A stretch of 60,786 bases of DNA from Clostridiales bacterium mt11 (GTDB lineage: Bacteria; Bacillota; Clostridia; Tissierellales; Tepidimicrobiaceae): the NCBI GenBank assembly GCA_001282665.1, contig LN874946.1, forward strand, positions 263,449 through 324,234. Direction: 5' to 3'. The position numbers and the translations under genes are program-made. Of the stretch, positions 41,067 through 50,962 are shown one piece after another. A model generated the notes under the pieces. The model worked only from the letters and a program-made list of their open reading frames with translations. It was not told the origin of the DNA and made no database searches. Numbering within the stretch: the first letter of the stretch is position 1; each line of letters begins with the position of its first letter.

Positions 41067-41549
41067 ATGAAAAAAAATAATAAACGTGTTTTAAGATTTA
41101 TTTTATTTGTACTGGTGATTGGAAGTATACTCTCGGGATGTAAAGCTAAAGAGGATATCACTAAGGAGGATAAAGGAGATGATAAAGAAGATGAAATAAG
41201 TATGAATGTAGGGGGGAAAGATTATGATATAATAACTAGATCAGAAAATGTTTCTAATTTAGTAGTAGATGTAAATGGTGTTGACAATGCATCATCTATT
41301 ATATTTAATGATATGGTTGTAGTTGCATTGGAAATGCCAAAGGATTCAGTTCTTACGGATGATATGAAGGAAACTATAATTAATCTGGTATTAGAAAGTG
41401 ATAATGCCATAAGGCAAGTATTGGTTACCGATAATAAAAAAACATTTGATCAGGTTGAAACTATTGTACAAAGCTTAATGAATGGAGAACCTTATGATGA
41501 CCATGTAAATGAAATAAATAGGATAATTGAAAAGTTAAAAAAAGAATAA
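41067..41549 (+). CDS. YhcN/YlaJ-family sporulation lipoprotein
   Basis: The product has 160 residues from ATG 41067, seven bases after AAAGGAGG; an upstream frame start at 40974 would run through the pst terminator. The signal peptide ends in lipobox ILSGC. An acidic Lys/Asp/Glu linker leads to the YhcN/YlaJ domain (VVDVNGVDNASSIIFNDMVVVALEMP, DNAIRQVLVTDNKKTFDQVETIVQSL). Family members sit in the spore inner membrane and affect germination or outgrowth. It has its own terminator. Confidence 0.82.
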   Translation: MKKNNKRVLRFILFVLVIGSILSGCKAKEDITKEDKGDDKEDEISMNVGGKDYDIITRSENVSNLVVDVNGVDNASSIIFNDMVVVALEMPKDSVLTDDMKETIINLVLESDNAIRQVLVTDNKKTFDQVETIVQSLMNGEPYDDHVNEINRIIEKLKKE

Positions 41550-41554
41550 ATTAA

Positions 41555-41583
41555 AAAAAACCCGTCATATGATCGGGTTTTTT
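41555..41583 (+). terminator. Terminator after the spore lipoprotein gene
   Basis: AAAAAACCCG pairs with CGGGTTTTTT around a nine-base loop, starting five bases after the stop codon. Confidence 0.88.
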
Positions 41584-41652
41584 ATTATAACAATTATATA
41601 AGTAGGAATATGGGTATCATAAAAATATATTAGAATTAAGGAGGCTGAATTT

Positions 41653-42921
41653 GTGACTTTAAGATCAGAGAGAATTAATATTGGCAAAGGAATAAATTTA
41701 AACTTAATTAAGACGGATAAATTTAAATCTAATTTAATTAGTATTTATTTAATACTTCCTTTAGAGAGAGAAAATGCAACGAAGAATGCGTTGCTGCCTT
41801 TAGTATTGAAAAGGGGCACTAGTTCACTAAATACAAATCTAGAAATTCAGAGAAAATTAGAAGATATGTATGGTTCAGATTTAAGTATAAGCGTAAACAA
41901 GAGAGGAGAGAAACATGTAGTTAGATTTACCATTGAAGGACCAAAGGAAAGTTATGTCGATGATAAAAAATATATGCTAAAGATTATAGATTTACTAAGA
42001 TCCCTAGTCTATAATCCTTACTTAGAAGATAAAGTATTTAGTGAAAAATATGTAGAACAGGAAAAAGATAATTTAAGTAGATTAATAGAGGGAAGAATTA
42101 ATGATAAAAGGAGTTATGCTCTTGAACGATGTATTGAAGAAATGTGTAGAAATGAAAGATTTAGCATTTATTATCTTGGCTATATTGAAGATTTAGGTGA
42201 AATAGATAATAGAATACTGTATGAGTATTATAAAGATATAATTTTAAAAGCTCCTATAGAGATATTTTATGTTGGAGAATATGAAAACGAGTTAATAGAA
42301 TATTTAACCAACTGTTTTAAATTAGAAAGGGAAGATGTTTTCAAAATTAAAAGGGAGTATGTTACTGGTAATGTTCAAACTAAAAATATGGTCTATGAAG
42401 ATATGGATATTAATCAAGGAAAACTTGTATTAGGATATAAAACAGGAATACCTTATGAAAATTCATTATATAATGGGCTGTTAGTGGCTAGTGAGATACT
42501 AGGAGGAGGACCTAATTCAAAGCTTTTTAGATCCATTAGGGAAAAGGAAAGCCTTGCTTATTATATTGGATCAAAGGTATATAAATATAAATCCTTAATG
42601 CTAATAGATGGAGGTATTGATTCTAATAATTTTGAAAGGGCAATAGAGATTATTAGATTTAAAATAGATGAGATGAAAAAAGGTGATTTTATTCAAGAGG
42701 ATATGGATACTGCAAAAAAATCCATCAAAACCTCTATGAAATCCATAAATGATAATATATTCCTAATTTCTGAGTTCTTTTTCAGTCAAGTATTAGCAGA
42801 TGATAAACGTTTATTAGAAGAATCTTTAATAGATATAGATAAGGTAACTAGAGAAGAAATAATCCAAGCTTCAAACAATATCAATTTAGATACCATCTAT
42901 TTTCTTAGAAAATCGAGATAA
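41653..42921 (+). CDS. yfmF: M16-family peptidase-like protein YfmF (inactive partner)
   Basis: The product has 422 residues from GTG 41653 behind AAGGAGGCTGAATTT. It has the two-lobed M16 (pitrilysin) fold but no HxxEH zinc motif in its N-terminal lobe. The C-terminal lobe keeps the R/Y-type motif (SKLFRSIREKESLAYYIGS) that active partners use for substrate. It is therefore the non-catalytic subunit of a pair with YfmH, encoded 13 bases downstream. In Bacillus the pair is linked to 5-aminopentanol modification of elongation factor P. Confidence 0.88.
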   Translation: MTLRSERINIGKGINLNLIKTDKFKSNLISIYLILPLERENATKNALLPLVLKRGTSSLNTNLEIQRKLEDMYGSDLSISVNKRGEKHVVRFTIEGPKESYVDDKKYMLKIIDLLRSLVYNPYLEDKVFSEKYVEQEKDNLSRLIEGRINDKRSYALERCIEEMCRNERFSIYYLGYIEDLGEIDNRILYEYYKDIILKAPIEIFYVGEYENELIEYLTNCFKLEREDVFKIKREYVTGNVQTKNMVYEDMDINQGKLVLGYKTGIPYENSLYNGLLVASEILGGGPNSKLFRSIREKESLAYYIGSKVYKYKSLMLIDGGIDSNNFERAIEIIRFKIDEMKKGDFIQEDMDTAKKSIKTSMKSINDNIFLISEFFFSQVLADDKRLLEESLIDIDKVTREEIIQASNNINLDTIYFLRKSR

Positions 42922-42934
42922 GGGAGGATATTAA

Positions 42935-44212
42935 ATGAAAATTGTGGAGAACAAAAGAATAGGTGAAAAATTGTATCATGAAAAAATGGAAAATGGATTG
43001 AATATTTATTATATGCCTAAAAAAGGATATATTAAAAAGCATGCTGTTTTTGCTGCCAATTATGGCTCAAATGACAACTATTTTGTTCCAATAGGCCAGT
43101 CTAAAGCTATAATGGTGCCAGAGGGTATTGCACATTTTTTAGAACATAAATTATTTGAAGAACCCGATATAAATATATTTGACAAATTTTCTGAATTAGG
43201 GGCTTCAGTTAATGCTTATACCAACTTTAATCAAACAGCATACCTTTTTTCTACTGTAGATTATTTTTATGAGAGTTTACAATTGTTGATAAAGTTTGTT
43301 CAAAATCCATATTTCACTGATGAAAACGTAGAAAAAGAAAAAGGGATTATAGCACAAGAGATAAAGATGTATCAAGATAATCCTAATTGGCGTGTGCTTT
43401 TTAACTGTATAAAGGGGATGTATTTTAAACATCCAATAAGGGTTGATATTGCAGGTACTGTTGAGAGTATTCAAGATATCAATAAGGAAATATTATACAA
43501 ATGCTACAATACTTTTTATAATCCCTCTAATATGGTATTGTTTATCGTTGGAGATTTATCTTTTGATGAAATAATTGAAAGGGTTAGAAGGACATCAAAT
43601 AAAAATGAGGGAGAGGAAATAAAAGAAAGAATTTATCCTGAAGAACCTAGAAAAATAAAAGATAAATATATGGAAGAAGAGCTGATTACTTCTATTCCTT
43701 TGTTTACTATAGGGTTTAAAGATAATAATTTAGGCATTTTGGGTAAAGAACAGATAAAAAAAGATTTGACCACTAATATTTTATTGGAAATCCTTTTTGG
43801 CAATAGCTCTGAGTTTTATAATAGACTATATGATAAGGGATTGATAGATAATAACTTTAGTAGTTATTTTACGGGAAATGAGAATTATGGACATTCTTTG
43901 ATTACTGGTCAGTCTGTAAATCCCAATCAGGTTGCTGAAGAGATTATAAACTATATAAAGGATACTAGGCAAAAGAGGTTGTCACAAGAAAACTTTAATA
44001 GAATAAAAAATAAAAACATAGGAGGATTTTTAGTAGGTTTAAATTCAATAGAGTTTATATCCAACTACTTTATTGAAAATTATTTCAACGATTTTCTTTT
44101 TATAGATTTTCCAGAGATAATTGATGATATTAGCATTGAAAATATGGAAGAAAGATTAAGGGATCATCTATTGATTGAAAATATGGTATTATCCATTATA
44201 AAACCTTCATAA
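42935..44212 (+). CDS. yfmH: M16-family zinc peptidase YfmH
   Basis: The product has 425 residues from ATG 42935 behind AAGGGAGGATATTAA. It carries the inverted zinc motif HFLEHKLFEE (HxxEH) near residue 69, and the downstream glutamate region NVEKEKGIIAQEIKMYQDNP supplies the third ligand. The C-terminal lobe is degenerate, as usual for the catalytic member. It probably forms a heterodimer with YfmF. The true substrate is not shown by sequence. Confidence 0.9.
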   Translation: MKIVENKRIGEKLYHEKMENGLNIYYMPKKGYIKKHAVFAANYGSNDNYFVPIGQSKAIMVPEGIAHFLEHKLFEEPDINIFDKFSELGASVNAYTNFNQTAYLFSTVDYFYESLQLLIKFVQNPYFTDENVEKEKGIIAQEIKMYQDNPNWRVLFNCIKGMYFKHPIRVDIAGTVESIQDINKEILYKCYNTFYNPSNMVLFIVGDLSFDEIIERVRRTSNKNEGEEIKERIYPEEPRKIKDKYMEEELITSIPLFTIGFKDNNLGILGKEQIKKDLTTNILLEILFGNSSEFYNRLYDKGLIDNNFSSYFTGNENYGHSLITGQSVNPNQVAEEIINYIKDTRQKRLSQENFNRIKNKNIGGFLVGLNSIEFISNYFIENYFNDFLFIDFPEIIDDISIENMEERLRDHLLIENMVLSIIKPS

Positions 44213-44285
44213 CACCTATAGGGGAAAAACAATACTTATGATATACTAATAAGTATCGAAAAAGTATAAGGGAAGGTGGTATAGG

Positions 44286-45020
44286 ATGAATCCTGTGGCT
44301 TTTAAATTATTCGGCATAGAAGTTAGATGGTATGGGATTTTAATATCTATAGGTGTAGTTATAGGGACTATTCTTGCATTAAGAGAATCTGAAAGGGTTG
44401 GAATAGAGGAGGATACTTTAATAGACCTTCTCTTGTATGCTATACCTATATCTTTACTTGGTGCAAGGATTTACTATGTGATATTTACTTGGGATTATTA
44501 TAAAAATAATTTAATAGAAATATTTCATTTTAGAGGAGGAGGATTGGCTATTCATGGAGCCATAATAGCCGCTATTCTAGTGGCTGTTATATTTTCACGG
44601 AAGAGAAAAGTGGATTTTTGGAAAATAGCTGACTCTTGTGCTCCAAGTCTTATCTTAGGTCAAGCAATAGGTCGTTGGGGAAATTATATAAATCAAGAAG
44701 CCTATGGTAGTCCTACTAATTTGCCATGGGGAATAGTGATAGACGGGGTAAAAGTACATCCCACATTTTTATATGAATCCATTTGGAACTTCTTGGTGTT
44801 TTTATTTTTGTTATGGTATAGAAAACATAAATCAAAGGTTTCAGGAGAGATATTTTTATTATACTTAATCTTATATTCTGCTATTAGGTTTTTTATAGAG
44901 GGATTAAGAACAGATAGCTTAATGTTAGGCCCTATAAGAGTTGCCCAATTAGTCAGTATAATAGCTATAGTATCATCAATATATTATCTTAATAGAAGAA
45001 GGAAGGAAAATATATTATAA
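44286..45020 (+). CDS. lgt: Prolipoprotein diacylglyceryl transferase
   Basis: The product has 244 residues from ATG 44286 behind GGGAAGGTGGTATAGG. This seven-helix membrane enzyme moves diacylglycerol from phosphatidylglycerol to the lipobox cysteine of preprolipoproteins. Motifs: FGIEVRWYGILI at the start, FRGGGLAIHGAI with the essential His, and LGQAIGRWGNYINQEAYG, the Lgt signature. It would process the lipoproteins encoded in this window: PstS, the YhcN-like protein and the element lipoprotein. Confidence 0.96.
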   Translation: MNPVAFKLFGIEVRWYGILISIGVVIGTILALRESERVGIEEDTLIDLLLYAIPISLLGARIYYVIFTWDYYKNNLIEIFHFRGGGLAIHGAIIAAILVAVIFSRKRKVDFWKIADSCAPSLILGQAIGRWGNYINQEAYGSPTNLPWGIVIDGVKVHPTFLYESIWNFLVFLFLLWYRKHKSKVSGEIFLLYLILYSAIRFFIEGLRTDSLMLGPIRVAQLVSIIAIVSSIYYLNRRRKENIL

Positions 45021-45086
45021 TATTTGATTTTTATAGCATCATTTATTTTGAGAATAGAAGGAGTATTTTTTATATAGTTGATTGGT

Positions 45087-45127
45087 AAAGGACTTCCATT
45101 AAATCCTATAAAATGGGAGTCTTTTTT
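45087..45127 (+). terminator. Terminator between lgt and mraZ
   Basis: AAAGGACTTCCATT pairs, with two G-T pairs, with AATGGGAGTCTTTT across an AT-rich loop and runs into a T tract. It isolates lgt from the dcw cluster. Confidence 0.78.
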
Positions 45128-45255
45128 ATTTTTCGTCTATATTCCTCTATGCCTGGGGAAAAACATAATGAAAAAAGAAAGAAATTGAAAAAACAGGACT
45201 TAAGAACTATAAAAAATCGAAAAATATTTTATAAAAATAGAAGGAATTAATGAAA

Positions 45256-45301
45256 TGGTATCGAATTAATAATATGTGGGGTAAAGTGGTACGAAGTGGG
45301 T
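45256..45301 (+). promoter_or_regulatory. MraZ-type operator repeats upstream of mraZ
   Basis: TGGGG (45277), TGGTA (45287) and TGGGT (45297) are direct repeats with an exact 10-bp period, followed 31 bases later by the mraZ start. A further TGGTA lies at 45256. MraZ of E. coli and mycoplasmas binds TGGGN repeats separated by five bases in its own promoter, so this is a likely autoregulatory site for the dcw cluster. The promoter core itself is not obvious. Confidence 0.7.
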
Positions 45302-45331
45302 GCAATTATATTTAATAGTGGAGTGAGATGT

Positions 45332-45763
45332 ATGTTTATTGGAGAATACCAACATACAATTGACGATAAAGGAAGGATAATAATGCCTTCTAAATTTAGA
45401 GAGGACCTAGGGTTAAATTTTATTATGACCAAAGGTCTTGATAATTGCCTTTTCGTTTACCCAAAACAAGAATGGATGGTACTAGAAGAAAAATTAAGAT
45501 CTTTACCTCTTACCAATAGGGATGCAAGAGCTTTCGTAAGGTTTTTCTTTGCAGGAGCTACGGAATGTACTTTAGATAAGCAAGGTAGGGTGCTTGTACC
45601 TGCTAATTTACGAGAGCATGCTTCTTTGATTAAGGATGCGGTTATCATAGGTGTTTCTACACGAATTGAAATATGGGGTAAGGAAGAATGGGATACTTAC
45701 AACGATGATGATAGCTTAAGCTATGACAATATTGCTGAAAAGATGGCTGAATTAGGGATATAA
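45332..45763 (+). CDS. mraZ: Transcriptional regulator MraZ
   Basis: The product has 143 residues from ATG 45332 behind GTGGAGTGAGATGT; the longer frame from 45296 starts within the operator. Two AbrB-like repeats carry the family signature DxxGR: DDKGRIIMPSKFRE near residue 12 and LDKQGRVLVPANLRE near residue 80. It binds repeated TGGGN sites ahead of the dcw cluster and usually represses it. It is the first gene of the cluster. Confidence 0.96.
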   Translation: MFIGEYQHTIDDKGRIIMPSKFREDLGLNFIMTKGLDNCLFVYPKQEWMVLEEKLRSLPLTNRDARAFVRFFFAGATECTLDKQGRVLVPANLREHASLIKDAVIIGVSTRIEIWGKEEWDTYNDDDSLSYDNIAEKMAELGI

Positions 45764-45783
45764 GATAGACAGGAGTGGAAAAA

Positions 45784-46716
45784 GTGAATTTTGAACATAT
45801 ACCAGTATTACTTAGAGAAGCAGTAGATGGATTAAATATAAAAGAAGATGGAATTTATGTAGATGGCACTTTAGGAGGTGCGGGGCACTCAATAGAGATA
45901 GTTAAGAGATTGACCGGTGGTAAACTAATAGGAATTGACCAAGATTTAAATGCCATTACTAAAGCAAAAGAAGTACTGAAAGATGACTTAGATAATGTTA
46001 TATTAGTTCATGATAATTATGTAAATATAGAAAATATACTATCCGACTTACACATTGAAAAAGTGGATGGGATTTTACTAGATATTGGGGTATCTTCTCA
46101 CCAATTAGATGAAGAGGAAAGGGGTTTTTCTTACCATAAAGATGCTCCTTTAGACATGAGAATGGATAAAACCAAAGATTTTACTGCATGGGATGTAGTT
46201 AATAAATATTCTGAAAGGGAGTTAGAAAGAATTATTTGGGATTATGGTGAAGAAAGATGGGCAAAGCGTATTGCGGAATTCATAGTTGATGAAAGGAAAG
46301 TTAAACCTATAGATACTACATTACAGCTAGTAGATGTTATTAAAGCCGCTATACCTAAAAAGGTGAGGATGGAAGGACATCATCCCGGAAAAAAAACCTT
46401 CCAAGCTATTAGAATAGAAGTAAATGGTGAGTTAGATGTACTAAAGGCATCTATTCCTAAGATGTGTAGATTGCTCAATAAAGGTGGACGTATAGCTATT
46501 ATTACGTTTCATTCTTTAGAAGATAGGATAGTAAAGGAAACTTTCAAAGAACTTAATAAGGATTGTATCTGTCCACCAGAAATTCCAATATGTGTTTGTG
46601 ACAAGGAAAAAGAGATTGAAATTATAACAAGAAAACCAATAGTACCTACAAAAATTGAAATAGAGAGAAATCCACGTTCGAGAAGCTCAAAATTACGTAT
46701 TGCTGAGAGAGTTTAA
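45784..46716 (+). CDS. rsmH: 16S rRNA (cytosine-1402 N4) methyltransferase
   Basis: The product has 310 residues from GTG 45784, nine bases after AGGAG; the GTG at 45775 overlaps that site. It methylates C1402 in the ribosomal P site using SAM. Motifs: HIPVLLREAVDGLNI, YVDGTLGGAGHS (SAM), GILLDIGVSSHQLDEEERGFSYHKDAPLDMRM and IITFHSLEDRIVKETF. Order mraZ-rsmH-ftsL is canonical. Confidence 0.96.
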   Translation: MNFEHIPVLLREAVDGLNIKEDGIYVDGTLGGAGHSIEIVKRLTGGKLIGIDQDLNAITKAKEVLKDDLDNVILVHDNYVNIENILSDLHIEKVDGILLDIGVSSHQLDEEERGFSYHKDAPLDMRMDKTKDFTAWDVVNKYSERELERIIWDYGEERWAKRIAEFIVDERKVKPIDTTLQLVDVIKAAIPKKVRMEGHHPGKKTFQAIRIEVNGELDVLKASIPKMCRLLNKGGRIAIITFHSLEDRIVKETFKELNKDCICPPEIPICVCDKEKEIEIITRKPIVPTKIEIERNPRSRSSKLRIAERV

Positions 46717-46744
46717 GTTCTAAAATGAAGGGGGTAAGAATAAA

Positions 46745-47206
46745 TTGTTAGTAGCTAAAAAGGAACTAGATTATTATCAAGATGAAACCCATATACAAAA
46801 AGAAAAGCCTAAAAAAGTCAAAGTTCGTAAGAAGAAGTCTAATGCCTCATCTAAATTACTAATTATTGGACTTGCAATGATTGGATTAATACTGTCTTTA
46901 TTTATATTATATAGATATGCTAATATAACTAAAATAAGGTTGGAGGTTACGGAGTTAGAAAAACATAAAACGGAATTAGAAAGGGAAAAAGAGGACTTAA
47001 TAGCTGAATTAGAGGGAATAAAAAGCTCTTCGAAGATTGAAGAAGATGCAATAGTCAAGCTAGGAATGGATTATCCTACTGAAGAACAAGTAGTTTCCAT
47101 AGAGGTAAATGATTTAGCTTTAGAGAATGATTTAGATACAACAGATGAGATTACAATTGTTAAGCAATTTAAAAATATAATGAATTTAGTATTAGATTTG
47201 TTTTAG
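46745..47206 (+). CDS. ftsL: Cell division protein FtsL-like
   Basis: The product has 153 residues from TTG 46745 behind GAAGGGGGTAAGAATAAA. A basic cytoplasmic tail (KPKKVKVRKKKSNAS) and one membrane helix (LLIIGLAMIGLILSLFILY, about residues 38-56) are followed by a coiled coil (LEVTELEKHKTELEREKEDLIAELEGI). This layout is FtsL/DivIC-type. It would pair with FtsQ/DivIB and a DivIC protein in the divisome. FtsL sequences diverge fast, so position between rsmH and the PBP is the strongest evidence. Confidence 0.85.
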   Translation: MLVAKKELDYYQDETHIQKEKPKKVKVRKKKSNASSKLLIIGLAMIGLILSLFILYRYANITKIRLEVTELEKHKTELEREKEDLIAELEGIKSSSKIEEDAIVKLGMDYPTEEQVVSIEVNDLALENDLDTTDEITIVKQFKNIMNLVLDLF

Positions 47207-47218
47207 GGGGTTTTAGTA

Positions 47219-49390
47219 TTGGCATCACCTAGTAATGCTTCAAAAAAAAGATTAGTATTTGTATTTGTAATGGTTTCCATAGTAGTTTTTGCATTGATTA
47301 TTAGATTAGGGTATATACAGATAGTAACAGGGGAAGAATTGAAAAAGGGAGCCCTAGAACAATGGACAAAAGGCATCGAAATAAAATCAAAAAGAGGAAT
47401 AATATATGATAGGAATGGAAAGAAACTAGCGATTTCTGTTAGTTCATATACCGTATGGGCTAGTCCTGCCGATATAGATGCAAAAAATATAAAGGACACT
47501 GCCAAAAAAGTTGCAGAAGTATTAGATATGGATGAAGAAGTTATCTATGAAAAGATTACTAAAAAACAAAGCTCAGTAAAAATAAAACAATGGATAACTA
47601 AAGAAGAAGCAAAAAAGTTGAGAAATTTAAAATTATCAGGTATAGAAATCGTAGATGACAATAAAAGGTTTTATCCTTATGAGGATTTCGCCAGTTATAT
47701 TTTAGGATTTACCAATATTGATAATGATGGATTAGAAGGAATAGAAAAAGTTTATGATAAATATCTATCTGGCACGTCAGGCAGATGGATTAAAACCAAG
47801 GATGCCAGCGGTAAACAGATGCCTTACGATGGAGAAAAAATCTTTGAGGCAGAAGATGGGCTAAACGTAGTTTTGACCATAGATGAAACTATTCAACATT
47901 TTGCAGAGAAAGCAGCTCATGAAGCTTCACTTGCGACTCAAGCAAAAAATATATCCATTATAGTTATGGAACCAAAAACTGGTGATATATTAGCTTTGGC
48001 AAATATGCCAGATTATAATCCCAACAATCCAAGGGAGCCATTAAATAAGTCCCTTAAAAATGAATGGGCAAGTTTACCACAGGATGAACTTCAAAAAAAG
48101 TGGTATGATATGTGGCGTAATTTTGCAATCTCCGATGCCTATGAACCAGGTTCAACATTTAAGACTATAGTAGCAGCTGCTGCAATTGAAGAAAATGTAG
48201 CAAATGCTAATACTGGTTTTTATTGTAATGGATTTATTAGAGATATACCTGGAGCACTTTTGAAATGCTCTAGATGGTATAATCCTCATGGTCCTCAAAC
48301 TTTAAAACAAGGTATGGAGAATTCATGTAACGTAGTTTTTGTTCAGTTAGGTAGGATGTTAGGGAAAGAAAAGCTATATAAGTATATTAAGGGATTTGGA
48401 TTTGGAGAACCAACAGGAATTGAATTGACAGGAGAACAAGGAGGTATAATTCCAGCAAATACCGATATCATTAAAGAAGTCAATCTAGCTACTATGTCTT
48501 ATGGACACGGTATAGCAGTTACCCCTATTCAACTTATCAATGCAGTTTCTGCCATAGCCAATGGAGGAAACTTGATGAAACCAAGGCTTGTATCTCAATT
48601 GATAGATGATGAAGGGAATGTAGTAATTACCAATGAGCCAGAGGTAAGAAGAAAAGTTATATCCAAAACTACTTCTGAGGTAATGCTCGATATGATGGAA
48701 TCTGTAGTAGCAAATGGTACTGGTACAAATGCTTATGTCCCAGGATATAGAGTCGCTGGGAAAACAGGAACAGCACAGAAGATAATAGATGGAAGGTATG
48801 CACCTGGTAAATATATAGGTTCTTTCATAGCAGCAGCACCTGCTCAAGACCCTAAGATAGCTATATTAGTCGTAGTAGATGAACCGACAGGCATATATTA
48901 CGGGGGGAGTGTAGCAGCTCCAGTAGCTGGTAAGGTAATAGAAGAGACTTTATCTTATCTTGAAGTTAAACCAGAATTTACAGAAAAAGAAAAAGAAGAA
49001 TTTGAATATACAGCAGAAGTCCCTGACGTACGAAATAAAAATATAGAAGAGGCAGGGAAAATATTGGTAGATTTAGGATTCAAATATACTACTGAAAGCT
49101 ACTATATTACAGAGGACTCAAAGGTAATCGATCAGTTCCCATTACCTGGAACTGAAGTTTCAAAGGGTTCAATAATTGATCTTTACTTGGATGAAGATTT
49201 TAAAAGTGAGAATAAGATTATAATGCCAAACTTAGAAGGAAAATCTAGAGATGATGTGATTAAAATATTAGATGGCTTAAACTTGAAATACCAATTTAAA
49301 GGAGAAGGAATAGTTACAAAGCAGAACCCTGAGCCTGGAGTAGAAATTGATATAAATTCTAATGTAGAAGTTGAATTTTCTTATTTATAA
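47219..49390 (+). CDS. Class B penicillin-binding protein (FtsI/SpoVD type) with two PASTA domains
   Basis: The product has 723 residues from TTG 47219 behind TTTAGGGGG. An N-terminal membrane helix and dimerisation domain (KRGIIYDRNGKKLAISVSSY) precede the transpeptidase domain, with EPGSTFKTI (STFK), MENSCNVV (SxN) and VAGKTGTAQK (KTG). Two C-terminal PASTA domains follow (TAEVPDVRNKNIEEAGKILVDLGF and IIMPNLEGKSRDDVIKILDGLNL). It cross-links septal or spore peptidoglycan. Bacillus has both PbpB (two PASTA) and SpoVD (one) here; this cluster has a single gene, so the assignment is left open. Confidence 0.93.
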   Translation: MASPSNASKKRLVFVFVMVSIVVFALIIRLGYIQIVTGEELKKGALEQWTKGIEIKSKRGIIYDRNGKKLAISVSSYTVWASPADIDAKNIKDTAKKVAEVLDMDEEVIYEKITKKQSSVKIKQWITKEEAKKLRNLKLSGIEIVDDNKRFYPYEDFASYILGFTNIDNDGLEGIEKVYDKYLSGTSGRWIKTKDASGKQMPYDGEKIFEAEDGLNVVLTIDETIQHFAEKAAHEASLATQAKNISIIVMEPKTGDILALANMPDYNPNNPREPLNKSLKNEWASLPQDELQKKWYDMWRNFAISDAYEPGSTFKTIVAAAAIEENVANANTGFYCNGFIRDIPGALLKCSRWYNPHGPQTLKQGMENSCNVVFVQLGRMLGKEKLYKYIKGFGFGEPTGIELTGEQGGIIPANTDIIKEVNLATMSYGHGIAVTPIQLINAVSAIANGGNLMKPRLVSQLIDDEGNVVITNEPEVRRKVISKTTSEVMLDMMESVVANGTGTNAYVPGYRVAGKTGTAQKIIDGRYAPGKYIGSFIAAAPAQDPKIAILVVVDEPTGIYYGGSVAAPVAGKVIEETLSYLEVKPEFTEKEKEEFEYTAEVPDVRNKNIEEAGKILVDLGFKYTTESYYITEDSKVIDQFPLPGTEVSKGSIIDLYLDEDFKSENKIIMPNLEGKSRDDVIKILDGLNLKYQFKGEGIVTKQNPEPGVEIDINSNVEVEFSYL

Positions 49391-49468
49391 GAGTAATATT
49401 ATTAAGGTGCGACTTTATTAAGTTGCCTTTTAATTAATTTTTAACTAAGAATGAAAGCAGGTGCAAAA

Positions 49469-50932
49469 TTGAATTTAAGAAATATTGTTGATGGTGCAAA
49501 ATTTGAAATTCTTAAAGGAAATATGGATATTGAAATAACGGCTATAGAAGATGATTCTAGAAAAATTACCCCAAATAATATGTTTATTGCAATAAATGGG
49601 TTTACTGTAGATGGTCATGATTTTATAAAAGAAGCTTTAAATCAAGGGGCTAATTGTATAGTTGTTGAGAAAGATGTTAAAGTAGATAAGGAGGATATTA
49701 CCTTATTAAAAGTTGAAGATACTATTGAAGCTTTAGCTGAATTTTCCTCTAGATTTTATAGAGAACCCTCCAAAGAGCTTGACTTAATTGGAGTTACAGG
49801 TACTAATGGAAAAACTTCTATTACATATTTAGTTAAGAGTATCTTTGAAGCAGGAAATAAGAAGACGGGGATAATTGGAACAATGGGTTCTATTATTGAT
49901 GATAGATTAGTTGATAATCAAAATACGACTCCAGAATCTTTAACTATTCAAAGACAATTAAGGGAAATGGTAGATTGTGGTACAAAGTATTGTATAATGG
50001 AAGTTTCTTCCCATTCTTTGGATATGAAACGGGTAGAGTGTATGGATTTTGAAATAGGTATATTTACTAATTTAACAGAAGATCATTTAGACTATCATAT
50101 AACTATGGAAAATTACTTTAACAGTAAACTAAGACTGTTTAATAGAACCAATAAATGTAATATCATCAATATAGATGACCCTTATGGAAGAAGAATATTA
50201 AAGGAAGTGGGTAATGATGTCACTATAGTTACTTATGGAATAGATGAAGAATGTGATATCTATGCTACAAATGTAGTCTATCATACTAAAGGAGTAGATT
50301 TTATTTTAAATACTCCAAAGGGATCTATACCCATTAACTTAAAATTATTAGGTAAGTTTAGTGTATATAATGCATTAGCGGCAATTAGTTGTGGTATAGT
50401 CTATGATATTGATTTACCTACTATTAAAAAGGGAATAGAACTGGTTGCTGGGATTAAGGGAAGGTTTGAAGTTGTACCTGTGGATAAAGATTACAGTGTT
50501 ATTATTGATTTCGCACATACACCCGATGGGCTGGAGAAGGTTTTAAATACTATTGATCAGTTTTCAGAGGGGAGAAAAATCGTAGTTTTTGGAGCTGGTG
50601 GAAACAGGGATAAACTAAAGAGACCTATTATGGGTGAAACGGTAGCTAAACATGCTGATTTATGTATCGTAACTTCAGATAATCCTAGATTTGAAGATCC
50701 AGATAAGATTATAGAAGATATTATAGTGGGGATTGAAAAAGTAGATGGAAACTATATAGCTATTACCGATAGAAAAGAGGCTATAGAATATGCACTTTTA
50801 AATGCAGAGCCAAAGGATACTATATTATTGGCTGGAAAAGGACATGAAACTTATACTATAATTAAAGATAAGGTTATGCCTTTCGACGAAAGACAAATAG
50901 TATTAGATATATTAAATAATATAGAAGAATAA
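49469..50932 (+). CDS. murE: UDP-MurNAc-tripeptide synthetase MurE (meso-DAP type)
   Basis: The product has 487 residues, probably from TTG 49469 behind AAGCAGGTGC; the ATG at 49451 has no ribosome site. It adds the third amino acid to UDP-MurNAc-Ala-Glu. Motifs: DDSRKITPNNMFIAI, the ATP loop GVTGTNGKTSITYLV, MEVSSHSLDMKRV and TNLTEDHLDYH. The sequence TSDNPRFEDP carries DNPR, the selectivity motif for meso-diaminopimelate, so the wall is probably of DAP type. murF, often next, is missing here. Confidence 0.95.
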   Translation: MNLRNIVDGAKFEILKGNMDIEITAIEDDSRKITPNNMFIAINGFTVDGHDFIKEALNQGANCIVVEKDVKVDKEDITLLKVEDTIEALAEFSSRFYREPSKELDLIGVTGTNGKTSITYLVKSIFEAGNKKTGIIGTMGSIIDDRLVDNQNTTPESLTIQRQLREMVDCGTKYCIMEVSSHSLDMKRVECMDFEIGIFTNLTEDHLDYHITMENYFNSKLRLFNRTNKCNIINIDDPYGRRILKEVGNDVTIVTYGIDEECDIYATNVVYHTKGVDFILNTPKGSIPINLKLLGKFSVYNALAAISCGIVYDIDLPTIKKGIELVAGIKGRFEVVPVDKDYSVIIDFAHTPDGLEKVLNTIDQFSEGRKIVVFGAGGNRDKLKRPIMGETVAKHADLCIVTSDNPRFEDPDKIIEDIIVGIEKVDGNYIAITDRKEAIEYALLNAEPKDTILLAGKGHETYTIIKDKVMPFDERQIVLDILNNIEE

Positions 50933-50962
50933 TAGCAACAGATACTAGAGAGGAGAAAACCA

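Noticed and set aside
41653..42921. yfmF as a decayed peptidase pseudogene
   Set aside because: Loss of HxxEH is normal for this non-catalytic partner; the frame is full length and the active partner follows.
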